DNA from: Devosia pacifica
Lineage (GTDB): Bacteria; Pseudomonadota; Alphaproteobacteria; Rhizobiales; Devosiaceae
Assembly (NCBI RefSeq): GCF_014652635.1
Contig: NZ_BMZE01000004.1
Location: 339,821-403,820, forward strand
DNA length: 64,000 nucleotides
Direction of reading: 5' to 3'
Position 1 is the stretch's first letter; each line of letters begins with the position of its first letter. The position numbers and the translations under genes are program-made. Positions 26,031 to 35,233 of the stretch are shown here, one piece after another. The notes under the pieces are model-generated. The model did no database searches, was not told the DNA's origin, and saw nothing but the letters and a program-made list of their open reading frames with translations.

Positions 26031-27547
26031 TATGCATTCTCATTCTTTGCGAACAGCGAGATCGGGGTCATGACCAGGATGTAGAGGTCGAACAGGATCG
26101 ACCAGTGTTCGATGTAGAACAGGTCATGATTGACGCGCTGCATGATCTTGTCGATCGTGTCGGTCTCGCCGCGCCACCCATTGATCTGCGCCCATCCGGT
26201 AATGCCCGGCTTGACGCGATGGCGGGCGAAATATCCTTCGACAGCCTCGTAGTAGAGCGCATTGTCTGCCTTGGCCTGCATGGCATGCGGACGAGGCCCG
26301 ACAATCGAAAGCTCGCCGCGCAGCACGTTGAATAGCTGCGGCAGTTCGTCGATCGAGGTCTTGCGGATGAAGCGGCCGACGCGCGTCACGCGAGAGTCGT
26401 TCTTGGTCACCAGCTTTGCGGCATTCGCGTCCGAGCGGTCGGTATACATCGAGCGGAACTTGAAGACGCTGATGATCTCGTTGTTGAATCCGTGCCGGTT
26501 CTGCCGGAAAAACACCGGTCCCTTGCTATCAAGTTTGATCAGAACTGCTGTAGCCAGCATGATCGGGGACAGAAGGATCAGCGCCACTACCGCAACGATC
26601 TTGTCGAACAGCCACTTGAAAACCAGGTTCCAGTCGGAGATCGGCTTGTCCGCCATGTCGAAGACAGGCACGTCGCCGAGATAGGAATAGGCGTGATGGG
26701 TGAACTTGAGCTGGCTCATGTGAGCCGACAGTCGGATATCCACCGGCAGCACCCATAGAGTGCGCAGCATCTGCAGCACGCGTTTTTCAGCAGATAGCGG
26801 CATCGACACCAATACCAGGTCGACCGGTGTGCGCCGCGCGAACTCGACGAGATCCGCGACCCGCCCGAGCTTGGCGCAACCCGCGACATTTTCCGGCGAG
26901 CGTTCATCAACGCGATCGTCGAACAGGCCGAGCAGGTTGATATCGGTGCTGGCGCCCAGTCTGATCTGCTCGATCAGCACCTCGGCATCCGAACCGCCGC
27001 CAACAATAACGGTCCGGCGTTTCAGGCGTCCGTCTGCGGTCCACCTCTGAATCAACGAACGAAGCGCAAACCTGAAGGCAATAAGCGCGACCGCGCCTAC
27101 CCCGTACCAGGAGACCAGCCAGACGCGCGAGATCTGGTCGCCGGCCTTGAAGACGAACACACCGACCATCAGCACCGCTACCACACCCGACCATGCCGCC
27201 AGCACGCGCGTCATCTGGCCGATCAACTCGCGGTAGATGATGATGCGATGGCTCGCCGCTATGTTGGTGGCGACATTGGTAAGTAGGCCGGTGGCAAGGA
27301 TGACGGGCACATAGAAGATATTCTCGCTGGTGCCGAGATAGAGGCTGTAAATTACATAGCCGATAGCTGAGATGAGTATGGCTTCGAGCGCTTGAGCCAC
27401 GCCGGAGATCACCGATTGCGAGAGGGTGCCTTCAACAGGCGCCGCGATGATGCGCTCAGCCTCCGGCGAAAGGCTTTTATCCGCACCAGAGCCGGTGGTT
27501 GCCGCAATGTGATCCAGTACCGCCTGCTTGGGGTCGAGACGAAACAT
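26027..27547 (-). CDS. Undecaprenyl-phosphate glycosyl-1-phosphate transferase (initiating enzyme)
   Basis: A 506-aa protein. The N-terminal half has about five membrane helices and a CoA-binding/Rossmann-like region (RTVIVGGGSDAEVLIEQIRLG). The C-terminal ~200 residues are the bacterial sugar transferase domain (DKIVAVVALILLSPIMLATAVLIKLDSKGPVFFRQ; VFKFRSMYTD; TRVGRFIRKTSIDELPQLFNVLRGELSIVGPRPH), as in ExoY/WcaJ/WbaP. It attaches the first sugar phosphate to the lipid carrier to start exopolysaccharide synthesis. The long N-terminus matches the WcaJ-like subgroup. It is cotranscribed with the polymerase. Confidence 0.92.
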   Translation of the reverse strand: MFRLDPKQAVLDHIAATTGSGADKSLSPEAERIIAAPVEGTLSQSVISGVAQALEAILISAIGYVIYSLYLGTSENIFYVPVILATGLLTNVATNIAASHRIIIYRELIGQMTRVLAAWSGVVAVLMVGVFVFKAGDQISRVWLVSWYGVGAVALIAFRFALRSLIQRWTADGRLKRRTVIVGGGSDAEVLIEQIRLGASTDINLLGLFDDRVDERSPENVAGCAKLGRVADLVEFARRTPVDLVLVSMPLSAEKRVLQMLRTLWVLPVDIRLSAHMSQLKFTHHAYSYLGDVPVFDMADKPISDWNLVFKWLFDKIVAVVALILLSPIMLATAVLIKLDSKGPVFFRQNRHGFNNEIISVFKFRSMYTDRSDANAAKLVTKNDSRVTRVGRFIRKTSIDELPQLFNVLRGELSIVGPRPHAMQAKADNALYYEAVEGYFARHRVKPGITGWAQINGWRGETDTIDKIMQRVNHDLFYIEHWSILFDLYILVMTPISLFAKNENAY

Positions 27548-27620
27548 CTGCCTAGCCAGTCTACAAAAATCGTAGGGCCATACTCGTCAGAATGGATGAA
27601 GACTCTCTGAAGCCTGCCGC

Positions 27621-28730
27621 TCAGTCCCGATGCATCGCACTGCGGTACTGCGCCTCGATCTGTGCCGCCATGCGGGCCGCTGAGAACTTCTGCCGGATAT
27701 AAGCGCTCTTGCGCTGTGTTTGTCGTGCGGCCTCTTCCGGGTCATCGATGAACAGCTGCATCGCCACTCTAAGCGCCTCGGCATCGTTTGCCGGTACGAG
27801 TTCAGAAGCGTTCGGTCCGAAGATCTCGGGAATACCGCCAACCGCAGTCGCAATGACCGGCTTTCCGGCAGCGATCGCTTCCAGAACGATATAGGGCAGG
27901 GATTCTGCTAGAGATGGGACGATCACGCATCGCCCGCGCTGAAAGGCGTCTCGTGCCGGATTGGCGCCGGGCATGCTGACGCGGCTGCCGAGACCAAGTG
28001 ACCCTGCAAGCTGTTCGAAGGACTTACGGTCCGGCCCGTCGCCAACAAATAGCGCGTTCGCCGGGCTGCCGTCCCTGCGGTGAACCTTGCTCAATGCTTC
28101 AAGAAGAATGTGCACGCCCTTGAGGCGACGCAACTCCCCTATAAAGACGAAGTCCGCCGCGTCAGGTGCAGTTTCCACGGGAAAGAACTCGTCTTCGCGT
28201 AAACCGTTGTGAACGACGAGCGAAGGGCAGGTGGGTTCGTCCACGATGGTCGCGTAAGTCTGACGTGCGTATTCGCTCTCGAAGAAGATGCCGTCTGTAC
28301 GGCGCATCAGCCTGCGCTCCAGCGCATGGAAGATCCGTCCGTTCGTGGAGGCTTTGTCGAAATGCAGCACGCCCCCATGCGGCGTATAAAAGGTCGGCGT
28401 ATGCTTCGTCCGCGCCAGGCGCGCGTGGAACCCGCCCTTGGCGCCGTGGCCATGAATTACCTCGATCTCCAGCTTGCGGGTCAATGAGCGTAAACTGAAG
28501 GGCGTCGTGATGTCGCCGGCCCCAAGGGTTCTGGGGATCTCGGCGTAATGGATGCCGAGTTCGAGATCGGGCGATAGCGCTTCCAGCTTTGCTTCGCTTT
28601 GCGAATCCGCAGACAGCGTATCAACGACGACGCCGATCTTGTGCCCGCGCTGGGCGAGCTCGTGGCTCAGATCGGCGACGTGGCGGAACAGGCCACCAAC
28701 CGGCGCGCGCATGATCTGCAAAATGCGCAC
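27621..28730 (-). CDS. Glycosyltransferase family 4 (exopolysaccharide)
   Basis: A 369-aa GT-B enzyme. The N-terminal acceptor domain begins MRILQIMRAPVGGLFRHVADLSHEL. The C-terminal domain has DFVFIGELRRLKGVHILLEAL, LFVGDGPDRKSFEQLAGSLG and the nucleotide-sugar motif VLEAIAAGKPVIATAVGGIPEIF (EX7E type). It adds one sugar to the growing lipid-linked repeat. It is the second gene of the leftward group after the Wza-like exporter (15 bases between). Confidence 0.9.
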   Translation of the reverse strand: MRILQIMRAPVGGLFRHVADLSHELAQRGHKIGVVVDTLSADSQSEAKLEALSPDLELGIHYAEIPRTLGAGDITTPFSLRSLTRKLEIEVIHGHGAKGGFHARLARTKHTPTFYTPHGGVLHFDKASTNGRIFHALERRLMRRTDGIFFESEYARQTYATIVDEPTCPSLVVHNGLREDEFFPVETAPDAADFVFIGELRRLKGVHILLEALSKVHRRDGSPANALFVGDGPDRKSFEQLAGSLGLGSRVSMPGANPARDAFQRGRCVIVPSLAESLPYIVLEAIAAGKPVIATAVGGIPEIFGPNASELVPANDAEALRVAMQLFIDDPEEAARQTQRKSAYIRQKFSAARMAAQIEAQYRSAMHRD

Positions 28731-28745
28731 GGCGCGCTCCTCGCT

Positions 28746-29297
28746 TTAGAACCAGCGTTCCTTAACGACGATCGTGTCGTCCGGGAAAATCGGATAGTCG
28801 AGCCCGACCGTGCCCTTGACCATCTCGCTGCCATTCTTGCGGTAGATCACCGCCTCATCGCGTTCCGCCGTTTCGGTGAAACCGCCGGCCGTACTGATCG
28901 CCGCACGCAATGTCATCCCGTAGACATAGGGAAACTGGCCGGCGTTCTTGACTTCGCCCTGAATATAGAACGGCCGGTATTCGGCAACTTCCACGGCAAC
29001 GTCGGGGCTGCGCATGAAGCCATTGGCCAGCGCTGCCGCTACGCGATCAGCCGCGCCGCGTGTCGTGGTGTTGCGCACCGCAACAGTGCCCACCAGCGGG
29101 AAGGAGATCGTCCCGGCATCGTCGACCCGGTAGCTGTTGGTGAGATCTTCTTCTCCATACACCGTCACCCTCAGCACATCGCCGGTGTCGAGAGTGTATG
29201 GCCCCTTCGTCTCCACCGGATAGATAGCCTCCGGCGTCGTGGCGCATGCCGCAAGCGGCACGAGAAGCATGGTCATCAAAAGTTTAGGTGCGCGCAT
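28746..29297 (-). CDS. Polysaccharide export lipoprotein (Wza/ExoF-like)
   Basis: A 183-aa protein with a lipoprotein signal (LLMTMLLVPLAAC, lipobox LAAC), a poly_export domain (YTLDTGDVLRVTVYGEEDLTNSYRVDDAGTISFPLVG) and a SLBB domain (FYIQGEVKNAGQFPYVYGMTL). It forms the periplasmic/outer-membrane channel for exopolysaccharide with the Wzc-like partner encoded divergently at 29451. It is shorter than E. coli Wza and lacks the C-terminal outer-membrane helix domain, as is common in alphaproteobacteria. Confidence 0.92.
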   Translation of the reverse strand: MRAPKLLMTMLLVPLAACATTPEAIYPVETKGPYTLDTGDVLRVTVYGEEDLTNSYRVDDAGTISFPLVGTVAVRNTTTRGAADRVAAALANGFMRSPDVAVEVAEYRPFYIQGEVKNAGQFPYVYGMTLRAAISTAGGFTETAERDEAVIYRKNGSEMVKGTVGLDYPIFPDDTIVVKERWF

Positions 29298-29450
29298 TGG
29301 CTTTCCACCGATCGCAGATAGGGGGAGTTTCGGTGCGCGTGGTTAAGAAATCGCTTACAGCCCAATAAGAAAATCGCGTGTTGCGACGGCTTTAACGGAT
29401 TTATTACCTTACAGGCAGAAAGTCCTCCTCGACGAATGCGAGGACTGTTC

Positions 29451-31661
29451 ATGACCGATCACTCACCGGCCGCGCGCGATGCACGGATCGATATGAGCGC
29501 GATACTGTCGGCTGTCGTGGTGCGGCTGCCGCGCATCATCCTGATCACGATCCTCGCCTTGGTGGCGACCTACGTGATCCTGATGTTTACGCCGCGCCTT
29601 TATGAGTCCTCCGCCGATATCCTGGTGGAGCCACGCGGCAATGCCTATACCAGAGCACTCGGCGATACGCAGCAGACGGTGGGCACGGTATCGACGGCGG
29701 AAGGCGTTGTCTCCAGCCAGATCGAGCTCATCAAATCGCGCGACACGCTCTTGCAGGTGATCGAGCAGACCAATCTGCGCGATGTGCCCGAATTCAGCGA
29801 AACTGGTTTTTCCCCGATCGCATATGTCCGCGGCCTGCTCGGCGGCGAGGAGGAGGTGGCGATCCAGCGTGATGCGGTGGTCCTTGGCAATCTGATCGAT
29901 GCCATGACCGTCATCCAGCAGCGCGATTCCCGCGTCATCAGCATCTCCGTCCGTACCCAGGATCCGGAACTGTCGGCCACCCTTGCGAACGCGATTGCCA
30001 ACGCGCACGTCGTCCGCCGCGCCCAGCTTTCGCTCAGCGACACCGCCGAAGCCTCTGGCTGGCTCGGCGACGAGATCAGCGGCCTGCGCGAGTCCGTGAA
30101 CTCCGCCGAACAGGCGGTGGCGGATTTCCGCATCGAGAACGACCTGTTCACCGGCAACAACCAGACAAGCCTTCTCGATCAGCAGCTTTCGACCATCGCG
30201 ACGCAGATCAACGAAGCGCAGGAGCGCAAGAACACTGCTCGCTCGCGCGCCGCGCTCATCCGCGGGCTTGTCGAGCAGGGGCAGTCCCTTGAAGGCGTCG
30301 CCGATATCCAGCAGTCCGCCGTCATCCAGCAGCTCTCGCAGGAAAAGGCGGGTCTGCAGGCCGAGCGCGCGCAGTTGCTCGCGACGCGCCTCGCCAATCA
30401 TCCGTCTGTGCGCGCGATCGCCGCACAGATTGCGGAACTCGATCAGCAGATCGCTCAGGAAGCCCGCCGCGTTGCTGCCGCCCTGGAGTCGGAATCGCAG
30501 ATCGAGGCCAGTCTTGAGCAGTCCCTGCGCGACGAGCTGGAAAACCTGAAGGCCTCTGCGTCAGACGCCACGCGCGAGACTGTCACGCTGCAAGGGCTGA
30601 TCCGTGAGGCCGAGGCGCAGCGCGACCTGCTCGAAAGCTATCTGCGTCGCTACAACGACGCTCTGTCCCGCTCCGGCTCCGAATCCGAGTTTCCCGATGT
30701 CCGCGTCATCAGCATGGCGGCCCCTTCGGTCAATCCTGCCTGGCCGCCGACCACCATGATCTTGCTGGCGGTTGGTATCGTTTCAGTCGTCGGGCAAATC
30801 GGCCTGATCATTTTCGGCGAGCTGCTGTCGGGGCGCGCCGTCGTGCCTGCCCACCAGCAGCGCTGGAGCAGCAATGCGCCGGCCGAGACGGAATCCGAGC
30901 CCGCCGCCTTTGCTGATGATAGTCCTCAGCACGCACCTGCGCCACTCGCGGAAGCCGAAGACACTGATACTGCCGTCGACGAGATCGAGGCCGGCGACCT
31001 CATGCCCGCCGCCGCTGCTGCGACTCCCTTGGCGTTCGAGACGTCATCGCATGATGATGCCGTCGAAGACGATGGAGAGATGCCGGCCACAGTCGCGCCG
31101 ATGTCCGGTCCGCGACCCTCGGGTGATCACGAGCGTCTCGCCTCGGATATCGCGATCGGTCGCTGCCGTATCGTCATGCTCGCGGCAGAGACCAATCATC
31201 TCGATAGCCTCAACCTCGCCGATGTTCTCGTCCGCGAAACCCTCAACCGTGGCATCAGCGTTGCCCTTGTCGATGCCGGCAGCGCCAAAGCCACCGAAAT
31301 GCCCGGCATTGCCGATTTGAGCGCTGGCCGTGCAAGCTTTGGCGACGTCGTTCAGAAGTCGGGGGACGCCCAGTTTGCAGAAGTCGCCTGGGGCACCTCT
31401 GCGACCTTCGAGCGGCGTTCGAAGCGGCCCGCGACACTGGTGCAGGCACTCAGCGACATCTATGAGGTTGTCATCGTCCTTACCGGTCGGGCAGGGATGC
31501 GCTCGACCCTGCCGGCTTTCGCGGGTATCGGCGACCGGCTGGTGCTGGTGGCCGGTGAAAACTCCAACCCCGAGGCATTGGAAGATCGTGTGGCCGAACT
31601 CGAAGAGGCTGGTCTCGGTCGTGCCGAAGTGATCGCGCCGCCGCAGTCCGTCGCAGCCTGA
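29451..31661 (+). CDS. Wzc/GumC-type polysaccharide co-polymerase with degenerate kinase domain
   Basis: A 736-aa inner-membrane protein. The first membrane helix (IILITILALVATYVILMF) is at ~30-50, followed by the Wzz domain (SSADILVEPRG; SQIELIKSRDTLLQVIEQTNL), a long coiled-coil periplasmic part (~180-405), and a second helix (TTMILLAVGIVSVVGQIGLIIF). An acidic linker and a C-terminal Rossmann-like domain end the protein. That last domain aligns in position with the BY-kinase but has no Walker A P-loop, and the Walker A' is only VALVDAGS. No C-terminal tyrosine cluster is seen. It should control chain length and export without autophosphorylation. ATG 29451 (GAGGAC upstream) is preferred over ATG 29436. 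Confidence 0.88.
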   Translation: MTDHSPAARDARIDMSAILSAVVVRLPRIILITILALVATYVILMFTPRLYESSADILVEPRGNAYTRALGDTQQTVGTVSTAEGVVSSQIELIKSRDTLLQVIEQTNLRDVPEFSETGFSPIAYVRGLLGGEEEVAIQRDAVVLGNLIDAMTVIQQRDSRVISISVRTQDPELSATLANAIANAHVVRRAQLSLSDTAEASGWLGDEISGLRESVNSAEQAVADFRIENDLFTGNNQTSLLDQQLSTIATQINEAQERKNTARSRAALIRGLVEQGQSLEGVADIQQSAVIQQLSQEKAGLQAERAQLLATRLANHPSVRAIAAQIAELDQQIAQEARRVAAALESESQIEASLEQSLRDELENLKASASDATRETVTLQGLIREAEAQRDLLESYLRRYNDALSRSGSESEFPDVRVISMAAPSVNPAWPPTTMILLAVGIVSVVGQIGLIIFGELLSGRAVVPAHQQRWSSNAPAETESEPAAFADDSPQHAPAPLAEAEDTDTAVDEIEAGDLMPAAAAATPLAFETSSHDDAVEDDGEMPATVAPMSGPRPSGDHERLASDIAIGRCRIVMLAAETNHLDSLNLADVLVRETLNRGISVALVDAGSAKATEMPGIADLSAGRASFGDVVQKSGDAQFAEVAWGTSATFERRSKRPATLVQALSDIYEVVIVLTGRAGMRSTLPAFAGIGDRLVLVAGENSNPEALEDRVAELEEAGLGRAEVIAPPQSVAA

Positions 31662-31680
31662 ACTCGTTCGCAGAAGATCC

Positions 31681-32724
31681 ATGTCCCTGAAGTACAAGGC
31701 TATCCGCGCTGCATTCGAGGTGCTTTGGGCGGCGCGGGCGCCAGCGCTGATGCGCCGGCTTTCCTCGTGTCGCGGCGTCATTTTCACGCTGCACCGCGTC
31801 CTGCCGGATGAGCCCCGGGCGTTTTCGCCCAACGGCATCCTGCAGATCCGGCCGGATTTTCTCGATTACGTACTCGAACGATTGCGCGCGCTCGATATTG
31901 ATCTCGTCAGTCTCGACGAGGCGATGGATCGGCTGAAGGCCGAAAAGCCGGGACGCAAGTTTGCCGTCATCACCTTCGATGACGGCTATCGCGACAATCT
32001 CGTCCACGCCTTGCCGATCCTGCGAAAGCACGCCTGTCCGTTTACGCTCTACGTTCCTACCGCTTTTATCGATGGTACCGGCGAACTGTGGTGGCAGGCC
32101 CTTGAGGATTTGCTTGCAGTCCATGAACGGCTGACCGTCACGCTCGACGGCGCGGAGCAAACCTTTGAGGCCCGGACGACCGAAGAGAAGCAGGCGAGTT
32201 TCGCTGAACTCTACTGGTATATGCGCCGTGCTCCGGAAGCCGATCGTATCGCCTTGCTGACCAGCATGTGTGAGTTTTACGGCCTCGATTTATCAGCGCA
32301 TTGTCGCTCACTGATCATGGACTGGAACGAACTGCGCCAGTTTTCCTCCGAGCCTTTGTGCACCATCGGAGCTCATACGGTGAACCACTACGAGCTGGCC
32401 AAGCTCGCGCCCGAAGATGCGCGCATCGAGATGGTCCACGGCATCGACGTCATCGGCGCCCAGTTCGGCAAGAGACCGAGACATTTGTCTTATCCCCTTG
32501 GTGGACCACTGTCCGCGGATGACCGGGAGTTCCGGATTGCTGGCGAGCTCGATCTCGACACAGCCGTTACCACCCGTCCGGGCGGGCTCTATCGGCACCA
32601 CCTCGAAACGCCGATGCAGTTGCCCCGGGTCTCGCTGAATGGCCTGTTCCAGAACCGGCGCTATGTCGACGTGTTTTCGAGCGGCGCGATCTTTACGATG
32701 CTGGGACGGGTAGGGGCCGGCTGA
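31681..32724 (+). CDS. Polysaccharide deacetylase (NodB-like, CE4)
   Basis: A 347-aa protein beginning with a CE4 deacetylase start FTLHRVLPDEP. Next come the metal motif VITFDDGYRDNL (TFDDG) and the H-binding region CTIGAHTVNHYELAKL (SxHTxNH-like). It probably removes N- or O-acetyl groups from the exopolysaccharide or its precursors. No signal peptide is evident, so action may be on the cytosolic side. It follows the Wzc-like gene by 19 bases on the same strand. Confidence 0.88.
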   Translation: MSLKYKAIRAAFEVLWAARAPALMRRLSSCRGVIFTLHRVLPDEPRAFSPNGILQIRPDFLDYVLERLRALDIDLVSLDEAMDRLKAEKPGRKFAVITFDDGYRDNLVHALPILRKHACPFTLYVPTAFIDGTGELWWQALEDLLAVHERLTVTLDGAEQTFEARTTEEKQASFAELYWYMRRAPEADRIALLTSMCEFYGLDLSAHCRSLIMDWNELRQFSSEPLCTIGAHTVNHYELAKLAPEDARIEMVHGIDVIGAQFGKRPRHLSYPLGGPLSADDREFRIAGELDLDTAVTTRPGGLYRHHLETPMQLPRVSLNGLFQNRRYVDVFSSGAIFTMLGRVGAG

Positions 32725-32728
32725 TATC

Positions 32729-32935
32729 TCAGGCGTCCGGCCTCGCCATCCAGCGCACCAGCACGGTGGCAGGCCAAAGCCAGCCGAAGCCGGCAATGGC
32801 GAAGTAGACGATGTGCACCCACCACGGCATCTCCATCAGCAGCAGCAGATAGACCGCCGTTGCGAGAATCGCCCAGCCCAGCACTGAAGCCGTAAGCAGC
32901 AGGCCGCCAATCAGCTTGCGTCGGGATTGCGTCAT
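32729..32935 (-). CDS. DUF2842 small membrane protein
   Basis: A 68-aa protein with two transmembrane helices (GLLLTASVLGWAILATAVYLLLL and HIVYFAIAGFGWLWPATVLV) and a C-terminal VRWMARPD, as in the DUF2842 family that often neighbours heme A synthase in rhizobia. ATG 32935 is chosen because the family starts with the basic RRKLIGG segment. It is divergent from ctaA. Function unknown. Confidence 0.8.
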   Translation of the reverse strand: MTQSRRKLIGGLLLTASVLGWAILATAVYLLLLMEMPWWVHIVYFAIAGFGWLWPATVLVRWMARPDA

Positions 32936-33008
32936 GGTGCGGCATCGCGGCAGTTGCATATCATAAGGTGCGGGCATACCACTGCACCGTTCTCACGCAT
33001 ACCGGGAT

Positions 33009-34094
33009 ATGGCCTTGGAAGCCGTTCACAATGCCGCACCGTCTGCGGACACTCGCACCAATGACTCACTGCGTCCGGTTCGCATCTGGCTCTATGCGCT
33101 TGCCGGGTTCGTTCTCGTCATCCTTATGGTCGGCGGGATAACACGTCTGACCGAATCTGGTCTTTCCATCACCAGTTGGAAGCCGGTTTCGGGCGTGGTG
33201 CCGCCTCTGAACGAAGAGCAATGGCAGGCCGAGTTCGAAGCCTATCAGCAGATCCCGCAATACAGCGTCGTCAACTCATGGATGACGCTTGAGGACTTCA
33301 AGTTCATATTCTTCTGGGAATGGCTGCACCGGTTGCTCGGACGCTTGCTCGGTGTCTTCTTTATCGTGCCGTTTACGGTGTTTCTGGTGCAGAAGCGCCT
33401 GCCAAGGCATCTCGCCATGCCGCTCTTCGGTCTGTTTATTCTGGGCGGATTTCAGGGCCTCCTCGGCTGGTGGATGGTTTCCTCGGGATTGTCCGAGCTC
33501 ACATCGGTCTCACAATACAGGCTTGCCGCTCACCTCACGGCAGCGGCGCTGCTGTTTCTTGCGCTCACCTATGTCGCGCGAAGTCTGACGCCCGGTGCCG
33601 TCCCGCAACTGGTGGGAAAAACGCAGGTCGGGCAGGCCTGGATCTTGCTGGTTCTGTTCGTGGTGCAGATCGCGGCCGGGGCCTTTGTAGCCGGCTTGGA
33701 TGCGGGCATGGGTTACAACACCTGGCCTTTGATGGATGGGGCATTGATCCCATCCGGCATGGCCGTCATGGATCCGTTCTGGCGCAATCTGTTCGAGAAC
33801 GCGCTGACCGTGCAGTTCATCCATCGCACAATCGCCTATGGCATTACTGCCTATATTCTGATGCTGGTCTGGTGGCAGTCGCGTAATGGCGGATTTACTG
33901 GCGTCTTCGGCTGGTTGCCGAGGCTGGCAATACTCGTCGGGCTGCAGGTGGTCCTGGGAATTGCGACGCTTCTGATGTCGGTCCCCATCAGCCTTGCTGT
34001 CGGGCATCAGGCGCTGGCATTCCTCCTTGCGGGCAGCACCGTAGCCTACATCGCCGATATGCGTAGAATCTCAAAGGTCTGGCAAACGGTATAA
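33009..34094 (+). CDS. ctaA: Heme A synthase (COX15/CtaA)
   Basis: A 361-aa protein with eight membrane helices. The four conserved heme-ligand His are in FFWEWLHRLLGR, QYRLAAHLTAAALL, VQFIHRTIAYGI and VGHQALAFLL. It oxidises heme O to heme A for cytochrome c oxidase in the inner membrane. The N-terminal VGGITRLTESGLSITSWKPVSG is strongly conserved in the alphaproteobacterial (type 2) family. The start ATG 33009 lacks a clear ribosome site. The next genes are rplM-rpsI with a promoter between. Confidence 0.95.
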   Translation: MALEAVHNAAPSADTRTNDSLRPVRIWLYALAGFVLVILMVGGITRLTESGLSITSWKPVSGVVPPLNEEQWQAEFEAYQQIPQYSVVNSWMTLEDFKFIFFWEWLHRLLGRLLGVFFIVPFTVFLVQKRLPRHLAMPLFGLFILGGFQGLLGWWMVSSGLSELTSVSQYRLAAHLTAAALLFLALTYVARSLTPGAVPQLVGKTQVGQAWILLVLFVVQIAAGAFVAGLDAGMGYNTWPLMDGALIPSGMAVMDPFWRNLFENALTVQFIHRTIAYGITAYILMLVWWQSRNGGFTGVFGWLPRLAILVGLQVVLGIATLLMSVPISLAVGHQALAFLLAGSTVAYIADMRRISKVWQTV

Positions 34095-34143
34095 TAATAC
34101 CGCAACGCTAATACGTTGAAATCATACGTCTTTATCTTTTCGC

Positions 34144-34170
34144 TTGACGCCCTTTCTGCGGGCCTGTAAT
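34144..34170 (+). promoter_or_regulatory. Probable rplM-rpsI promoter
   Basis: CTTGACGC at 34143-34150 (alphaproteobacterial -35) is followed after 15-17 bases by TGTAATCC as the -10 candidate. It lies 65 bases upstream of rplM and after the ctaA stop. Confidence 0.55.
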
Positions 34171-34234
34171 CCCCGCTGCGAGATTGCCGCGACGCACTGT
34201 GTCGGCGGCGCCCCGACTATCTGAGGATACCAAA

Positions 34235-34699
34235 ATGAAGACTTACTCGGCCAAACCGAGCGAGATCGAAAAGCAGTGGGTGCTGATTGACGCCGAAGGG
34301 CTCGTCGTCGGCCGCCTCGCTTCGATCATCGCTTCGCGTCTGCGTGGCAAGCACAAGCCGACGTTCACGCCGCACATGGATATGGGCGACAACATCGTCG
34401 TCATCAACGCCGACAAGGTGAAGCTGACTGGCCGCAAGCTCGACCAGCATCGCTTCTACTGGCACACCGGTTATCCCGGCGGCATCAAGGATCGGACTGC
34501 CCGCGAGCTGATCGAGGGCCGTTTCCCGCAGCGCGTTCTGGAAAATGCCGTACGCCGCATGATGCCTGGCGGTCCGTTGACCCGCGCACAGCTCAAGAAC
34601 CTGCGCGTTTATGCTGGCACCGAGCATCCGCATGAGGCCCAGCAGCCCACGCAGCTCGATGTTGCCGGCATGAACACCAAGAACGTGAAGGTGAAATAA
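34235..34699 (+). CDS. rplM: 50S ribosomal protein L13
   Basis: A 154-aa protein: [20 protein letters not shown] at the start, [27 protein letters not shown], and the signature region [23 protein letters not shown]. Length and sequence are normal for alphaproteobacterial L13. ATG 34235 follows TGAGGA; an upstream ATG at 34184 is not used by the family. It is cotranscribed with rpsI one base later. Confidence 0.98.
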   Translation: MKTYSAKPSEIEKQWVLIDAEGLVVGRLASIIASRLRGKHKPTFTPHMDMGDNIVVINADKVKLTGRKLDQHRFYWHTGYPGGIKDRTARELIEGRFPQRVLENAVRRMMPGGPLTRAQLKNLRVYAGTEHPHEAQQPTQLDVAGMNTKNVKVK

Positions 34700-34700
34700 T

Positions 34701-35183
34701 ATGGCCGAGACCATCAATTCCCTCGAAGAACTCGGGTCTTCGGCTGCAACCCCGGCCGCCAACGATGCCCCGGTGCATGTGCAGAAGCTCGACCAGTATG
34801 GCCGTGCCTATGCCACCGGCAAGCGCAAGGACGCCGTTGCACGCGTCTGGCTGAAGCCAGGTTCGGGCAAGGTCACCGTCAATGGCCGCGAGTTTGCAAA
34901 GTACTTCGCACGCCCGGTTCTGCAGCTGATCGTGCAGCAGCCGTTCGACGTTGCCGAGCGCAAGGACCAGTACGACGTCAACATCACCGTTTCCGGTGGT
35001 GGTCTGTCGGGCCAGGCTGGTGCCGTGCGTCACGGTATCTCGCAGGCGCTCACGTTCTATGAGCCGGACCTGCGTGGCGTTCTCAAGAAGGGCGGCTTCC
35101 TGACCCGCGACAGCCGCGTGGTGGAACGCAAGAAGTACGGTCGTGCAAAGGCCCGTCGTTCGTTCCAGTTCTCGAAGCGCTAA
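34701..35183 (+). CDS. rpsI: 30S ribosomal protein S9
   Basis: A 160-aa protein with the S9 core ([61 protein letters not shown]) and the universal C-terminal FQFSKR whose last residues reach the P-site tRNA. The N-terminal ~35 residues ([17 protein letters not shown]) are the extension usual in alphaproteobacteria. Confidence 0.98.
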   Translation: MAETINSLEELGSSAATPAANDAPVHVQKLDQYGRAYATGKRKDAVARVWLKPGSGKVTVNGREFAKYFARPVLQLIVQQPFDVAERKDQYDVNITVSGGGLSGQAGAVRHGISQALTFYEPDLRGVLKKGGFLTRDSRVVERKKYGRAKARRSFQFSKR

Positions 35184-35202
35184 GAACGATATACATTCTG
35201 CG

Positions 35203-35231
35203 AAAAGGGCCGGCGAAAGCCGGCCCTTTTT
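35203..35231. terminator. Terminator after rpsI (bidirectional)
   Basis: AAAAGGGCCGGC / GCCGGCCCTTTT form a perfect stem with a GAAA tetraloop and end in T5. It also serves the convergent hydrolase gene, whose stop is 3 bases away. Confidence 0.96.
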
Positions 35232-35233
35232 CA

